Source: Asterella californica
Taxonomy: Eukaryota; Streptophyta; Marchantiopsida; Marchantiales; Aytoniaceae
Length of the DNA stretch: 64,000 bases
Assembly (NCBI GenBank): GCA_036924285.1
Contig: JAYKYS010000005.1
Span: 3,720,001-3,784,000 of the forward strand
Direction of reading: 5' to 3'
Below are positions 45,631 to 57,089 of this stretch, one piece after another (the first letter of the stretch is position 1; each line of letters begins with the position of its first letter). Position numbers and translations under genes: made by a program. The notes beneath the pieces are model-generated. The model made no database searches. It saw nothing but the letters and a program-made list of their open reading frames with translations, and had not been told where the DNA came from.

Positions 45631-47076
45631 TTGGAAGATCCACCAGAGAAAAAGCATGCGATTGTTGATCTTTTGTCGAGGGCTTATGATGATGAGGGAG
45701 AAGAACCGTTTGATAATTCATTTCCAGACGAGCATCTGATGACCATCACAAGCATTGAGGAGATACCGGACGAGTACAAGGAAATCTGGAGTTTCTTTGC
45801 ACATGGTTCTTTTCCAGAAGGTATGCATACCCGAGAACGTAACGCGTTAATCAAGAGATGCAAATCTTACACCATGGTGGAGGGAAATCTATTTCATCAA
45901 GGAGCAGATGGGTTACTAAGGAGAGCAGTTGGTCGGAAGGAGACGTTCAAGATAATGCATGAGTTTCACGACGGTACTGTTTGCGGAGGACACTTTGCTG
46001 GTAAGATAACAATCTTCAAGATTTTAGATGTTGGTTATCATTGGAGAGGAATTTTCAAGGAATGTTTAGACTATTGCAAAACTTGTGACTTATGTCAAGC
46101 ATTTGCTCTAAAGTCTACTAGAACACTTCCGTTAAGATCAATTTCAATATTATGGCCGTTTGAGAAATGAGGTATTGACTTTGTAGGTCTTCTTAATAAG
46201 ACACCTCGAGACAATAGATACATTGTAGTCGCCACTGACTATTGTACCAAGTGGATAGAGGCTAGACTTTTCAGAGAGACTAATGAAACAAAAGTCGATA
46301 GATTTCTATGAGAGAGGATCATCACGAGATTTGGATGTCCGTTAGAGTTGGTCTCAAACAGAGGAGGAGAGTTTGTAGGGAGCATGACTACTGCTATGCT
46401 ACAACAGTTTTCTATCAAGCCACGAGTAACGACCTCATACAAACCAAATGCTAATGGTCTTGCAGAGAAGACCAATCTTCCAGTTTGTACGATGCTCGTC
46501 AAAGATGCTGGTGTTGAGACTGCGAAACATACTTGGGATAAGAGGCTACATGCCATCTTATGGGAGTACCGAACGACAACAAAGACTTCTACTGGGTACT
46601 CTTCCTTTCGACTGGTTTATGGAGTGGAGTCCAAGTTACCGATCTAATTCGAATTGGATACTTTTCAAACTATTCAACGAAAATTGAAGAGGTCGAGGAG
46701 AGAAGACGTGGTCAGATCAAAAAGATAGCAACTCATGGAGTTGGAAGAGACCCGAGCGGTAGCAATGATCCGGATAGAACGAGCTCAGGCGTATCAAAAT
46801 AAGAGTTACGACAAACGGTTGGGCAAGAGGGAGATAAAACCTTTTCAAGTCAGAGATTGGGTAATGTTGTATGATGCTATCAGATTCAAGAGGGCTAGGA
46901 AGAAGTTTCTTCCTAGATATTTTGGTCCTTTTGTTGTAGATAAGGTGTGGAGCAACTTCACATATGACCTTCAAGAACTAGGAGGAAGGAGATTTGATCG
47001 TGTCAACCATGACAAGTTGAAGTTGTTTCATAGACGAAAGTTCTCTCTTCACTCTAAGGACGGAGCGAAAATTTAG
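45631..47076 (+). pseudogene. Element E integrase
   Basis: The zinc-binding part is at about 45950-46105 (GGHFAGKITIFKIL, then CKTCDLCQ). The core starts GIDFVGLLNKTPRDN (about 46171, after a stop). The second catalytic position reads VSNRGGEF (about 46350), where Asp is expected before RGGEF, so the D-D-E triad is D-N-E. The glutamate region reads NANGLAEKTN. The C-terminal part (46735-47076, RDWVMLYDAIRFKRARKK, then FLPRYFGPFVVDKV) resembles the usual Ty3 C-terminal fold. I see no clear chromodomain before the LTR. Confidence 0.8.
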
Positions 47077-47089
47077 TCCGGGGGTAAAA
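47077..47089 (+). promoter_or_regulatory. Element E polypurine tract
   Basis: GTCCGGGGGTAAAA directly precedes TGTAACGACC, the start of the 3' LTR. This sequence is typical of plant Ty3-type elements. Confidence 0.75.
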
Positions 47090-47826
47090 TGTAACGACCT
47101 ATGTTACGCATACGAAGTTTGTCTATTAGTTAGGTATTGAGTTATAACTAAGTGTTGAGAATGTTTATTTGCTGCCAAAGTACTTGAAGGAGGTATCAAG
47201 TTAGTCATGACTAGCTAAAGTTAGTTATGGTTAAACTTAGCTGTACTTTTGGCAGAATTCAGATATTTCCTAAAGAGTGAGCACTACTATCTTGTCATGT
47301 TGTCTAAAAGGTAGAAAGGAGGTGGAAATTATCCCTTATCTCCTTTTTGATTTGATATTAGTGGTTAGATTAAAGTTGTGGACTTTGTGGGCATTAAAAA
47401 CAAGAAGAGATTCCACATGTCTCCTTTTTAGCGGGTCCTAGTGTAGAGGGGGGTGGAAATTCGAGATTCCTTGAAAATATTTCAGAATCCTTCTAGAAGT
47501 TGTTGACTTTGAAGGAATAAGCCCATGTGAAAAGATAAAAAGCCCTTGTGATTAATGCTTTTACCTTAAGTAATATCTTAGTAAAACCCGGTAAAAGTAG
47601 TTACGGCTTAGTTATCTGAGGGTACCAAAGTAAAAACCTAGAATGTATAAATAGAGGAGTAGAGAAGAGCTCCCCATCCTTGTTTTCACATCGTCGTAAT
47701 GACAACTTGAGTAATATAGAGAGTGTGTGATATTTTAGCATGTGAGAACTTGAGAGACGTCGTTAGAATGGAGGATTTTAGTTGATGAGTTTATGGAGAA
47801 TTTTAGTTGATAAGGTTATGGGTGTA
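47090..47826 (+). repeat. 3' LTR of element E, left piece
   Basis: It matches 37369-38105 base for base in length (737 bp) with scattered substitutions, including the TATA box at 47646. The match stops at GGGTGTA. The 5' LTR continues TGAATGAG while this copy continues CCTCAGG. The missing end of the LTR is found at 57090-57274. Confidence 0.88.
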
Positions 47827-47851
47827 CCTCAGGAGGTATTTGTTGTTATAA

Positions 47852-48180
47852 GAGCATCTCCACCCGTATAGAGATAAATATCTCTTTATCTCTAATTTAC
47901 ATATGAACTATGAAAGATCTTTATCTTTAGGGAGGAATATCCCCACCGCACTCTTTAAATGGATCTCTAATGAATATCAAAAACTCAAATCAAATTACCA
48001 AAAATTGTTTCTCAAATGGTTTGATATGGATTAAGGGATCTTTATTACAATCTTTAAGTTAGAGAAGCACAGTAGCTTTAGGAGAATTTCGTAAATTAAA
48101 GACTAGTATAAAGATCAGAGGTGAGAAGATTTTCTCCTAACTGGTTAGGTAGTCTTTAAAGACCCACGATGGAGATGCTC
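47852..48180. mobile_element. Tourist-like MITE
   Basis: The 329-bp unit begins GAGCATCTCCA and ends TGGAGATGCTC, perfect inverted ends, with TAA on both sides (47849-47851 and 48181-48183). A 3-bp TAA duplication and these ends match PIF/Harbinger-related Tourist MITEs of plants. It has no coding capacity. Confidence 0.85.
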
Positions 48181-48183
48181 TAA

Positions 48184-49429
48184 GTGCTTAAGACTTTGGG
48201 GTTTTACGGTTTGACCAAAGAACCCATGGGACTATCAACACTAGCAATTTGTTTTTTCTTGTCTAATCAGTTTCATAAATTTGACGTGATATTTGATCTC
48301 GCTCAGAAGAATACAACAGTGTAGAATGCGGAGATATTAATAAAGACCTTTAGTTAAAAGAAGAGAAATGGAAGAAAAAAATGTCTCTTTTGAACAAATT
48401 TTCGGTTTTGTATTTTTGTTAATTGCACGATAAACTAGACAAATGCAAGAGTCAATATTCTGGATATATTAGGAAGTGTAAAAGTTACGAGAAAATATTC
48501 CTCAATGATTGAGAGATAAAATGTCATAATTTCGTCACGGATAACTTTGTGTAGCACCGCTGCTCATTCTGTATCGCCTTTGTGAATGAACACCGTAAAA
48601 TCTTCATTATTTATTTTTCAATTTTGACACTAAGTTACTCAGAGCAGTAGATTCTCTACTACAAAAAAAGGTCAAAAGAGTGAAAAGTTGTTAATAGAAC
48701 GCCATGGCGCTTTCTTGCTGGCACTTCCGGAGGTGCCTGTAGAAAACAACCACAGACGTCTAGCCGAAGTCGTAATTCCCTCCTGGTACTGAATCTTTTA
48801 GTAAGGTGCCAGCTTTGAAACCCCTATTTTGATAGTATCTTTCAGATATCTCAGAATTCTCTTTGCAGCAACTCGATGAGATGAATTGGGACAATGCATA
48901 AATTGACTTAGTTTCCTCAAAACATAACAAATAACAAGTCTGGTGTGGATGAGATATATAAGTTTATCAAATAAATCTTTTGAATAAACTCTCCATGTAG
49001 AACATCAAGAATCACTTGTGAAACACCAAGCAAGGAAGAATGCCCCCATGAACCCTCGACCTTCTATCGTATATTCAATTTGATGATTGTAACATACAAG
49101 AAAACCAAAAGATGCACAAAAGTAGTAAAAAAAAGATCGAACCCACTGAGATGTAGTAAACAAGTAACAAAGGTGATTCTTTATGATTATCTTTTATTCT
49201 CACGGATAGAGATCAATCCCGGTAGAGATCACAAACTCATGTCTATCCAACAAGATATAGTTGATAATCTTGACAAATAACATAACAGATTCTAAACAAG
49301 ACACACACCTCAAGAAAAAAAAACAACAAGAATACAAAGCCACGGAGAATAAATATTAACAGAGAAATACTGCTGAAGTGCTACTAAGTAACCTCTAACA
49401 TCATAGAAGCTAAGTATCTTCACACTATG
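48184..49429. other. No feature recognised
   Basis: AT-rich sequence with no open frame of note and no repeat that I could match elsewhere in the window. Confidence 0.4.
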
Positions 49430-50650
49430 TTATCTTCACTACTATTGTCCTCTTAAATTATGAAGAAGAAGACTCTTCTTCCGCTGAAGTACAAAGAATA
49501 CTCCTTTTGAATTGCTACCTAAGAAGAACTTCACATCGAAGATACTTCTTAAGAAGAAACACTTCCTCTAAAGTAACTTCGTCCTAAAACTAATTCACAG
49601 TAAACTAACTTCGTAGTTGTTGGTTTGTTCTCAGACTTCGTCTCAAACTTCTTACTCTGATTTTGGATGTCACTAACAAAGAACTTTGTCACTCAGACTA
49701 ACTCCTACCACAACAAACTACGAAACTTCGTAGGTAAAACTCCAAAGAAGACAAATACACAATGGTCCATAAACTTCAGAAAATAGAAATCTAAAGTAAC
49801 AAACACATAGAGGTACTGAAAACGAACAACACAACTTCTTATATACAACTTTGCCCGAAGATGAAAAATCTTACTTCTTAAGAAGTAGGATGAACATGGA
49901 CACCACCCGGTGAAGATCTTGTGTCTGAACGACACCAGGAACCACACAAAAACCTAACGCTAAGTCTCTAACTATCTCACTAATAGAAAACTCCACTTCT
50001 GCTATGATCTCGTGAAGTTCTCGTACTACCCTCTGGCCTAATCTAATTACTCGGTTCTTCATCAAAGAACCCTCTACATCTTCTACTTCTAACTCATGTC
50101 TAATATGCTGAAGAAGCTTCAGCTCTGAAGTATCCAAATTGGTTGCAAAATAGTTCTTCAGCGTCGGCTCGACTCTGCTGCGAAGACTCGCAACTTGCTC
50201 TTCGACCGAAGTACACTTTGTCTTCAGATCCTCGATCTCCTTCGTCATCTCCGCTACAATATCCTCGCAATGATCCTGTTGATGTCTCATCTCGATCAAC
50301 TCCTTCTTCATCAAAGACAATGTCTTTTCATGTTCTTTTCTGATCTCCGTCTTCTGACGAAGTAGTTCCTCTTGGTCCGAAGTCAGTCTAGCCTTGGAGA
50401 TATACGGATCGACAGCTTCGGAGTTCGACGTCTTCTTTCGAGATTGTGCTAGAGCCTACTATGAGAGACACCAGAGGTATCACCTTCTCTTTTGTTTCGT
50501 ACTATGTTTTTTAGACAGCGAGCTTCTATTGCTCTACATAGAGCTTTAGCAGGCGCAATCTTCAGGAGAGCAATTGCAGTAGGCGATGCTACTTCATGTG
50601 CACCTGTTGTTTGAAGGACCACTGACTTATCTGTTTCTGATATTATAGGG
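49430..50650 (-). pseudogene. F2: decayed coiled-coil element protein
   Basis: Read on the minus strand from about 50650: GAHEVASPTAIALLKIAPAK, then, after a frame change, SNSEAVDPYISKARLTSDQ. A long coiled coil follows (about 50320-50170, ending DLKTKCTSVEEQVASLRSRV), then the tail YFATNLDTSELKLLQHI shared with F1. The 3' non-coding DNA (49430-49860) also matches that of F1. The last 149-codon block is open and the N-part is broken. ACTTCGT/ACGAAGT words are frequent throughout, as in F1. Function is unknown. Confidence 0.6.
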
Positions 50651-51765
50651 GTGGTAGACTATCTTAGAGCTATTGATAGCGGGTTTAGCCTCGGTGTTCT
50701 TCTCTTTGGGGTGTTACTTGCTTGACCCTTCGGGTCCTTCTTTCCCGTGTAAGGGTTTAGAGTTTAGGGGTATTTTCATCTGTTGGCTATTCATTGCATC
50801 GCGTTATTACCGTAAATGCTACCCCTCGTCCACTTGTCCTACTCCCACCATCCATGTCCACTTAGTGTTGTGTAGTTGGGAACTCTTCTTGTCTGTCTTA
50901 CGCGATCGCAATGCTCGAGCACTTTCAGAATATAGTGTTGCAAATTTCCAGTCATGAGCAAAATCTGCGGGTAATTTTTTCAGAGAACAAAATTAACTTT
51001 TTACTGCATTTATACAAAAATTCAATAAATTACAGTTTCCAAGTTTCTTTTCCTTCCACCAATTTTCACCAAAAGCCTTCGCGAGCGCTGCACGGTCGTC
51101 TAGATTTGTTTATAAAGCTTCTCGTATTTCTCACTTCAGAACAAATAAAAGAACTCTCTAGTAACTCAACGTGTACCGCAAACCAAAGAACAAGTAATTA
51201 CAGGACTATACGCTAGCGATTTATTCGGATCTTTTTATTTTTATTTTTTTTATAGATTTCACAGTTTTTTCTAGTCATACCTTCCATCTTGCTCTCTTCT
51301 TAACTCTCTTTTAATACGGCAAAATAACTAAACGAAAATAATTTTCCCTTTTCTTTCCAGTTTTTCACAATCGACGTATTGTTATGCATAGCAAAAATGA
51401 CGTTATCCTTTTTAGACTTCTCCCTTTTCTTTTGACAAAATAATTGTCGTTTTCTTCTCGGGTAGATTCTCCATCACGCTAGCAGGTAGGGGGTTGAGAT
51501 CTTTCCTGGATTACAAAGACTTTTGTTTTTGTCGTATCCTTCGATTGTAAAACTCGAAAAGGAAGGGGGAAATTTATTGTCTTATAGAGTATTAGAGGAG
51601 GGAGACGTTCAGATCCGGATAAATCGCTAACGCATAAACCCCAAGCAACTTGTTTCCTGTTTAATACTTTTCTCCTAGTAATTTAATTGTATTTGGTCAT
51701 GCAAGTACCACACGAAAGGAAATAAATACTAAATGGTGCAGGATACGATGCTGCAGAACGTGGAT
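50651..51765. other. No feature recognised
   Basis: Mostly T-rich sequence with short open frames on both strands. Nothing could be tied to a gene or repeat family. Confidence 0.4.
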
Positions 51766-51837
51766 GGTCCAGTAGCTCAGCTCAAGAGCTTGTTAAAGCA
51801 CGTCTTCTGGTTGCAGGTTCAAATCCTGCCTGGACCA
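51766..51837 (+). repeat. tRNA-like sequence, copy 1
   Basis: The acceptor arms GGTCCAG/CTGGACC pair fully. The D arm (GCTC...GAGC) and T arm (GCAGG TTCAAAT CCTGC) are intact, and A-box- and B-box-like segments are present. Counted as a tRNA, positions 34-36 read GCA, but the anticodon stem does not pair (TGTTA against TCTTC). It is best read as a tRNA pseudogene or the head of a tRNA-derived SINE rather than a working tRNA. Confidence 0.65.
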
Positions 51838-51878
51838 CGAATGTTTTGTTCTCTTTTTGCACATGTAACTCCTTCTTT

Positions 51879-51905
51879 CTCAGGTTCGAACCTTGCCTGG
51901 ACCAC
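51879..51905 (+). repeat. Partial tRNA-like sequence (T arm and acceptor)
   Basis: CAGGTTCGAACCTTGCCTGG followed by ACCAC repeats the 3' third of copy 1, 42 bp after it, and restores a consensus GTTCGAA T loop. It looks like a partial tandem duplication. Confidence 0.55.
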
Positions 51906-52423
51906 AAAAGATTTATTTTCTTTATTCACATGTAAGTCATTCTTTTTCTCCTGCAGGTACCTTAGGAATACTTACATACAAGAGTCACTGTTCATACCAT
52001 CCAGATTTCCCCTCCACTATTGTTTCTTATTTCACAAGAGAATCTCTGTTGAACATTCCTTTGTTTATCATTACCTTCTATAAATTGTTTATTTTCATAG
52101 AACTTGTGTTCTTTTTATGAATAACCTCTGTCATCCACGAATCGCTATATTGATATTCCAAGAACTATTTGCACAGGCAAAGCGTAGTTATAATATCTTA
52201 TGAAATTACTCTTGTACTTTATCATATAGAGAAAATGTTAATGAACTTAGAAAGGTGATCAAGTATGAAATAATTCCTAGTTTTGTTATACATTTAAAAT
52301 GATTGTAAACTATATTGAAGGAAAATCTTGTCATGCTGCATGTACTAACAAAGTACTAATCTCCTTATCCTGCTAGTACCCTGGAGCTAAGATAGAAGAG
52401 GTATATATCAAACTAACAAGGAT

Positions 52424-52493
52424 GGCCCAGTAGCTCAATGCAAGAGCTTGTCAAAGCAATTCGATGGTTGCAGGTTCAAGTCCTGCCTGGGCC
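52424..52493 (+). repeat. tRNA-like sequence, copy 2
   Basis: It has the same layout as copy 1, about 660 bp further on, with GGATGGCCCAGTAGCTCAATG. The acceptor arms are GGCCCAG/CTGGGCC: the third pair is C-G where copy 1 has T-A, so the change is compensated. The T arm is GCAGG TTCAAGT CCTGC. The anticodon stem again fails to pair and the region is one base shorter. Confidence 0.65.
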
Positions 52494-54507
52494 CCTTAAT
52501 GTACTTTTTCCTGGCTAGGAAGTTACGCAGCCTTTTTTTTGTTTGGTCTTTTTTAGACCTCTTTTCTCTGTGGGGCTTTCTGCAGCCGTATGCTGCAGTT
52601 AACCCCCAGTTCCAGTAATTGGATTCCGGGTCACTCCGTAGAGGATCCACTATTCGATGCAGAGCTGATGCGAAATGTGTTCGGAAAGTTTTGCTGGAAC
52701 TGGTGTTCGCAATACCTCGAGCGTCATGACAAAGTTCATGTCGCATCTCAGTCGCAATCACTTATAGGAAAGAAGAGAACTGCGAGAAAGAGACGGATAA
52801 TCGAGACTTGAAATCGCTGTAGTGAAACGCAATACCTCAAGCATCATGACCGAAATCTCAGTGATTTTATAACCTACCATTCTTTACGACAGTCGAATCT
52901 AGTGCATTCAGTTCATATTTCTGAGTAGCAGCTTGCGTGTTATTATAGTTTGAATGAAACTTTGCAGTCATCTCATGTTGATACAAAACCATCTTTGTTT
53001 GATGCAGCGGATGCTGTCATTGACGAAGTACTCGAGCAGCGAAATGCTAGAGTACCTAGTAGAAACCATCATGCAGTTGGTTCCAGACGACGACGAATAT
53101 GAGGAGGAGGACGATGTTGGAATCTCTTCGGATGTAAACAAAGATTGTATCATGGAGTTAGAAATGGGGCTGGAAGCAGGAGACATGGAAGATAGAATTG
53201 GTGGTTGGTGCCTGATTCGCAGGTCCCTCATAGTGGAGGTTCTTCCGCCCAGCAGTGGTCCTTTCATCAATATGACTCGTGCCATCCTGATATGACTTGT
53301 AGCGTCCTCACCGGCTTTTGATCCAGACTGAAGCTCTCTGATTTTTTCCAAAATTTTCAAGTGAAGTGTCCTTCGATTGATTGTGCAAGGTACTTTTGTC
53401 CGCCCATCGTTACTGAGTTCCAGTCAGTATACCATCCACTGATGGATTGTCGTCATGAACTACTTCAATTATATGAACTTTACTTTTCTGTAAACTCTCT
53501 ATTCTCTTAGTTATAGCAGCTGTTTCGATCCACCATGAACTACTGGTCTCTACCCTTGTCAAGGTGCACATTTCTAGACTTTGTCATCAGCCATGTTTAT
53601 GAAGGGAACTGTTCCATGGTACCCTGATCTTGATGAGTCGAAGCGGCAATCAACATATAATACAATCCCTTCAGCTAGAGACAAGTGAAAAAACTCGTTA
53701 GAAAAAATATTCTTCTCGTAACATGTTCTAACATGCTTCAAATTATACCAATACACTGAGACTAGTACACGTACGGTTTTCAGTACCTAATGATGCTTGC
53801 AGGTGTTGCTTTTCGGCTGCTCATAACTCCACTGTAGCCTCGGTCCATCCCTTCGATCGGTTCTTTCTTGCTTGGAAATCATAGAAGTATCATCTTCGAG
53901 AGACATAAAGTCCAAGCTCCCAGCACAAAGATTGCAGGTTTCTGTGACTTAGACTTAAACTCAAAGCAGAGTGATACAATCGGCTTGTGACATTTACGAT
54001 TGAAGGACTCTTTTATGATTTTCCAACTCTCCTGTGACAAACGTCTTCTGATTGACCAGAGTCACCCCGAAAGTACAAAGTCCAGTATCACAGAAAGATC
54101 TATGACACAAATGTAAAGAATATCATCAGCAAGTTCAAAGAGCAGTTAGAGGACAAGAAAAAGACTAGTCAAGACAGTGCATCGATCATAGATGAGCTTG
54201 CATTGTACAATCTTCTACAACTTTGACAGTTGTTGCAGAGGCACTTGCAGATGTCTAGATCAAAAGCGAAACTAGTTGTTCGTGTTGCTACCTTCTTATC
54301 TCTACAAAACAATGTTTTATTTGTACAATGATCACATCCTCTGTTGTTTTCGGAGCTGCAGTAGCATGATATCGGTTACATAATAAAGAGTTGAATATAC
54401 ACATGCGCACATGCAGTAGCTAAGCGGTAAGTTGAGCGTTTCAGTTTTAGAACAAGTTTGCAAACCTGTCTTTAGACCCTCACACTAACGCCAACTTAAA
54501 CCGGCAG
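52494..54507 (+). other. Possible diverged coding exons, unassigned
   Basis: Short acidic frames occur near 53080-53210 (PDDDEYEEEDDVG) and a Lys-rich one near 54100-54225 (KFKEQLEDKKKTSQDS, then DELALYNLLQL). They lie in the same direction as the clearer fragments at 54508-55073 and could be exons of the same gene. I cannot join them with confidence. Confidence 0.25.
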
Positions 54508-54658
54508 GAAAGATGACTCTCCATGGATGCTCACAACTGACATAACGAATGCAGCCGACCACTGGCTAGACAAGCATTTGCTATGTCAAGTTCCGCCAAG
54601 TCCTCGAAAGTGTTATCTAGAATCATGGGATTGTCTTCAACAAATCAATATCCTAAAG
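54508..54658 (+). pseudogene. Exon-like coding segment with splice signals
   Basis: This stretch is open for 50 codons between a good acceptor (ACCGGCAG) and a good donor (AAAG/GTGAGC). It reads KDDSPWMLTTDITNAADHW, later CYLESWDCLQQINILK. The protein family is not recognised. Its position just upstream of the transposase-like fragment suggests one gene. Confidence 0.35.
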
Positions 54659-54773
54659 GTGAGCTTTCAAAAGACAAAGACATTCAATAGATCTTGCAAG
54701 TAACTATGCGCAACTCACTTGAACTTATTGTAGACTTTGCAACTCACGTGGCAATGACGACGTTCTTGATTAA

Positions 54774-55073
54774 TACATTACATCATCAAAGAAAAAGTTC
54801 CATACATTAGCTCTTGATAATTTCATTAGTGAAACATTTCACTCAATAATCAACAAGTATGCATCAAAATGCATACATTGGAAGAAGAGCCATTACTCAC
54901 GCTTGGCGATTACAACTCTAGACTGGAATGAAAACATTAGACGAGATGTGAAAATAATGTATACTCAAAAGCTAAACCATATGGCTGTCCTCAAACATTC
55001 GACTACTAATCGAGGCTTAATAGATAGGACTCTAACTTGGAAAACTAACTTGGCAGCTGCAAATTTTGACTAA
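54774..55073 (+). pseudogene. Transposase-like coding fragment
   Basis: An open frame of about 99 codons without an internal start reads FISETFHSIINKYASKCIHW, a Tyr-Ser-Arg-rich link, then LAITTLDWNENIRRDV, ending at TAA. The pattern of Phe-His, NKYA.K..H and a WNEN-type motif recalls a class of transposase-like proteins annotated in animal and plant transposons; this is from memory and needs a search. It lies inside the segment inserted in the 3' LTR of E. Confidence 0.4.
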
Positions 55074-56915
55074 ACCTAAGCCTTTTGATTGCAGAGTTGT
55101 AATCATTTAATATACATAAAACAAACACTTCACTCGTAGATAAAAAAATTAATATTACCAGGACTTGAATCTGTTCTCATATCTTGTCAGCCCGAGGACA
55201 ACAGTGTCTCTCTCTTTCGCTCATATAATACGTACAAACAAGAAGTCTACAGGAAAAGATTCGGCTGTAAATGACTATCGTAGTTGTACCAGCGAATACA
55301 TACAAGCAAGCAAGCAGGGTGGCAAGAAGAATCTTATCGAAGTCCAAACACGATCTGAAAACAAGCAGCAATATATAATGCCACACAAGATATTTCCAAG
55401 AAGCTATTATATTACACTACTCAACAAAATCAACACCATTCTCGAAGCATAAAGAAGAACAAAGAAGGCAACAACATGTACATTGACAGTACTCAGAGCA
55501 TACGGAAAATAGTTCCCATAGTTTCTGTTTCTATGGAGAATAGTTCCCACAATTGAACAAAAGAGGCTCCACAAAATATCGATAAACCAATGTATATACT
55601 GGATTCTGCACGACCTTCCAGATTCAAACCACAACATTGCTTCAAGCAAGGGATGTAAATTTGACCCTTCGCTTAAGTTCAGAACTCGAGCAACAGTACC
55701 ACACACTATAAGAAGCTTATGTGAATTCCATACTACTCCAAAACTATAAGCAGCACAAACGATCAGCGAATCAATCGATGTCGCAATCTCTTGTGGATCA
55801 AATGATAAAAAATGATCGATGTTATGACAAACCACGAAACCGATTTATCAGTTCAATAATATGAACGCGGTAGATTTCATCCAAGAACCCTTCGTGCACA
55901 TCTCACAAGCTCCCGTAGTCATCTCTTTTGACGAAAAGCACCGATGATGGGATCTCGTGATCCGATCACATCTATAGTTGTACACCATGATTAGTCAATC
56001 CACATATTAAGATAGCGAAGAGTACTAAAAGAAATCTGATCGAACACAAGCAAACCTAATCTTGATATCCATCGACAAGATCAGACCATTGAACTTTCAC
56101 AGCAGCCTCGAGGATCACCGGTAGAGCTGTTCTAACACCGTAACCTAAGAGCATGGTGATCTATCTATACACTACAAATCGTTTCTTCATGAGTGCATGA
56201 TGTGTCATCAAACACAATGCACACATTACCAAGTCCAAAGACTCAAAGAACAACGACGCCTCTGCATTGATCTGTAACATGTGATGATACACGAGAGCGC
56301 CTACATCGAGTACCATCGTTTTACATCAGCAGCACACACCTTCACAACATGCATATGGAGCAACCCCCTAGAAGCTTCCCACATCCGACCGTGCTTATCA
56401 TCATTAAGCCACTAGACAGATGATTGCGATTGTCAATAAAAGTTCGAATGACGAGCTCTTTTCTCTGACGTTTACAACTGCGTACACATCATAGATTACT
56501 CTTGTTTGTCTGCACATCGCTTCTATCTCATATTGCACGACAAACAACACATGACTTTTAGACACACTACACGCTCAAATAGAAATGTACGCATAGCAAT
56601 ACCTGTCACTACCGATTGGGTCTAGCAACAATAAACAACTATAAAGATATTCTAACAGTATCGATCAACCTCCACGATTCTATAGCAATATATTGTATCC
56701 ACTATCTGCAGATCTCACCACGAAACACTTATGTGCTTGAAAACATCAATGAAAAAACTCTGACATGTACTTCAGAAAAGAGCACGACAGCCACTGCGTC
56801 CTCGGATCACAATAGCGAGCGCTTAGGGTTACCTTGATGCATGGATCTCTAAGCACTCCGGGATTACGTCAGATAACGTCGCACTTCGGGAGACTGTGAA
56901 TGGGAGCAGATTTCA
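55074..56915. other. No gene established
   Basis: A minus-strand frame at 55407-55835 (142 codons, hydrophobic stretches) and a plus-strand frame at 55165-55452 overlap and show no recognisable motif. The sequence is not repeated elsewhere in the window as far as I can see. Confidence 0.3.
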
Positions 56916-56916
56916 C

Positions 56917-56924
56917 TATTTATA
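56917..56924 (-). promoter_or_regulatory. TATA-like element, minus strand
   Basis: On the minus strand CCAATATAAATAGTG contains a strong TATAAATA. It could drive a minus-strand transcript leftwards through 56.9-55.4 kb, but no gene is established there. Confidence 0.25.
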
Positions 56925-57089
56925 TTGGAACTGTGGTTTAAACCCCTAGTTGTGACTACAAGTAGTGCTCCGGGTAACCCAGAATACCTTATTTAGGAAG
57001 TTTGTCTTCACAGAACTGAGAAATTTTAATTATTATGCAAAAAGTCATTCTGGTGGTGTTAATCTCAACTTGGAATTTGTGAAGTAAGG

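Larger units (their letters stand above)
47827..57089. mobile_element. About 9.3 kb inserted in the 3' LTR of element E
   Basis: This segment separates the two parts of the 3' LTR. It contains a Tourist-type MITE, element F2 on the minus strand, tRNA-like units and a transposase-like coding fragment. I found neither terminal repeats at its ends nor a clear target duplication. It could be one large DNA transposon with later insertions, or the product of rearrangement. The boundary positions come from where LTR similarity stops and resumes and are good to about 10 bp on the right. Confidence 0.5.

Noticed and set aside
46735..47076. A chromodomain at the end of the E integrase
   Set aside because: The residues match the ordinary C-terminal region of Ty3-type integrases. 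The aromatic cage pattern of a chromodomain was not seen.
51766..51837. A functional tRNA-Cys gene (GCA at positions 34-36)
   Set aside because: The anticodon stem does not pair and the loop lacks the usual bases, so only a tRNA-like repeat can be supported.
52435..52761. Minus-strand frame of 108 codons
   Set aside because: Part of it is simply the translation of tRNA-like copy 2, and no motif supports it.
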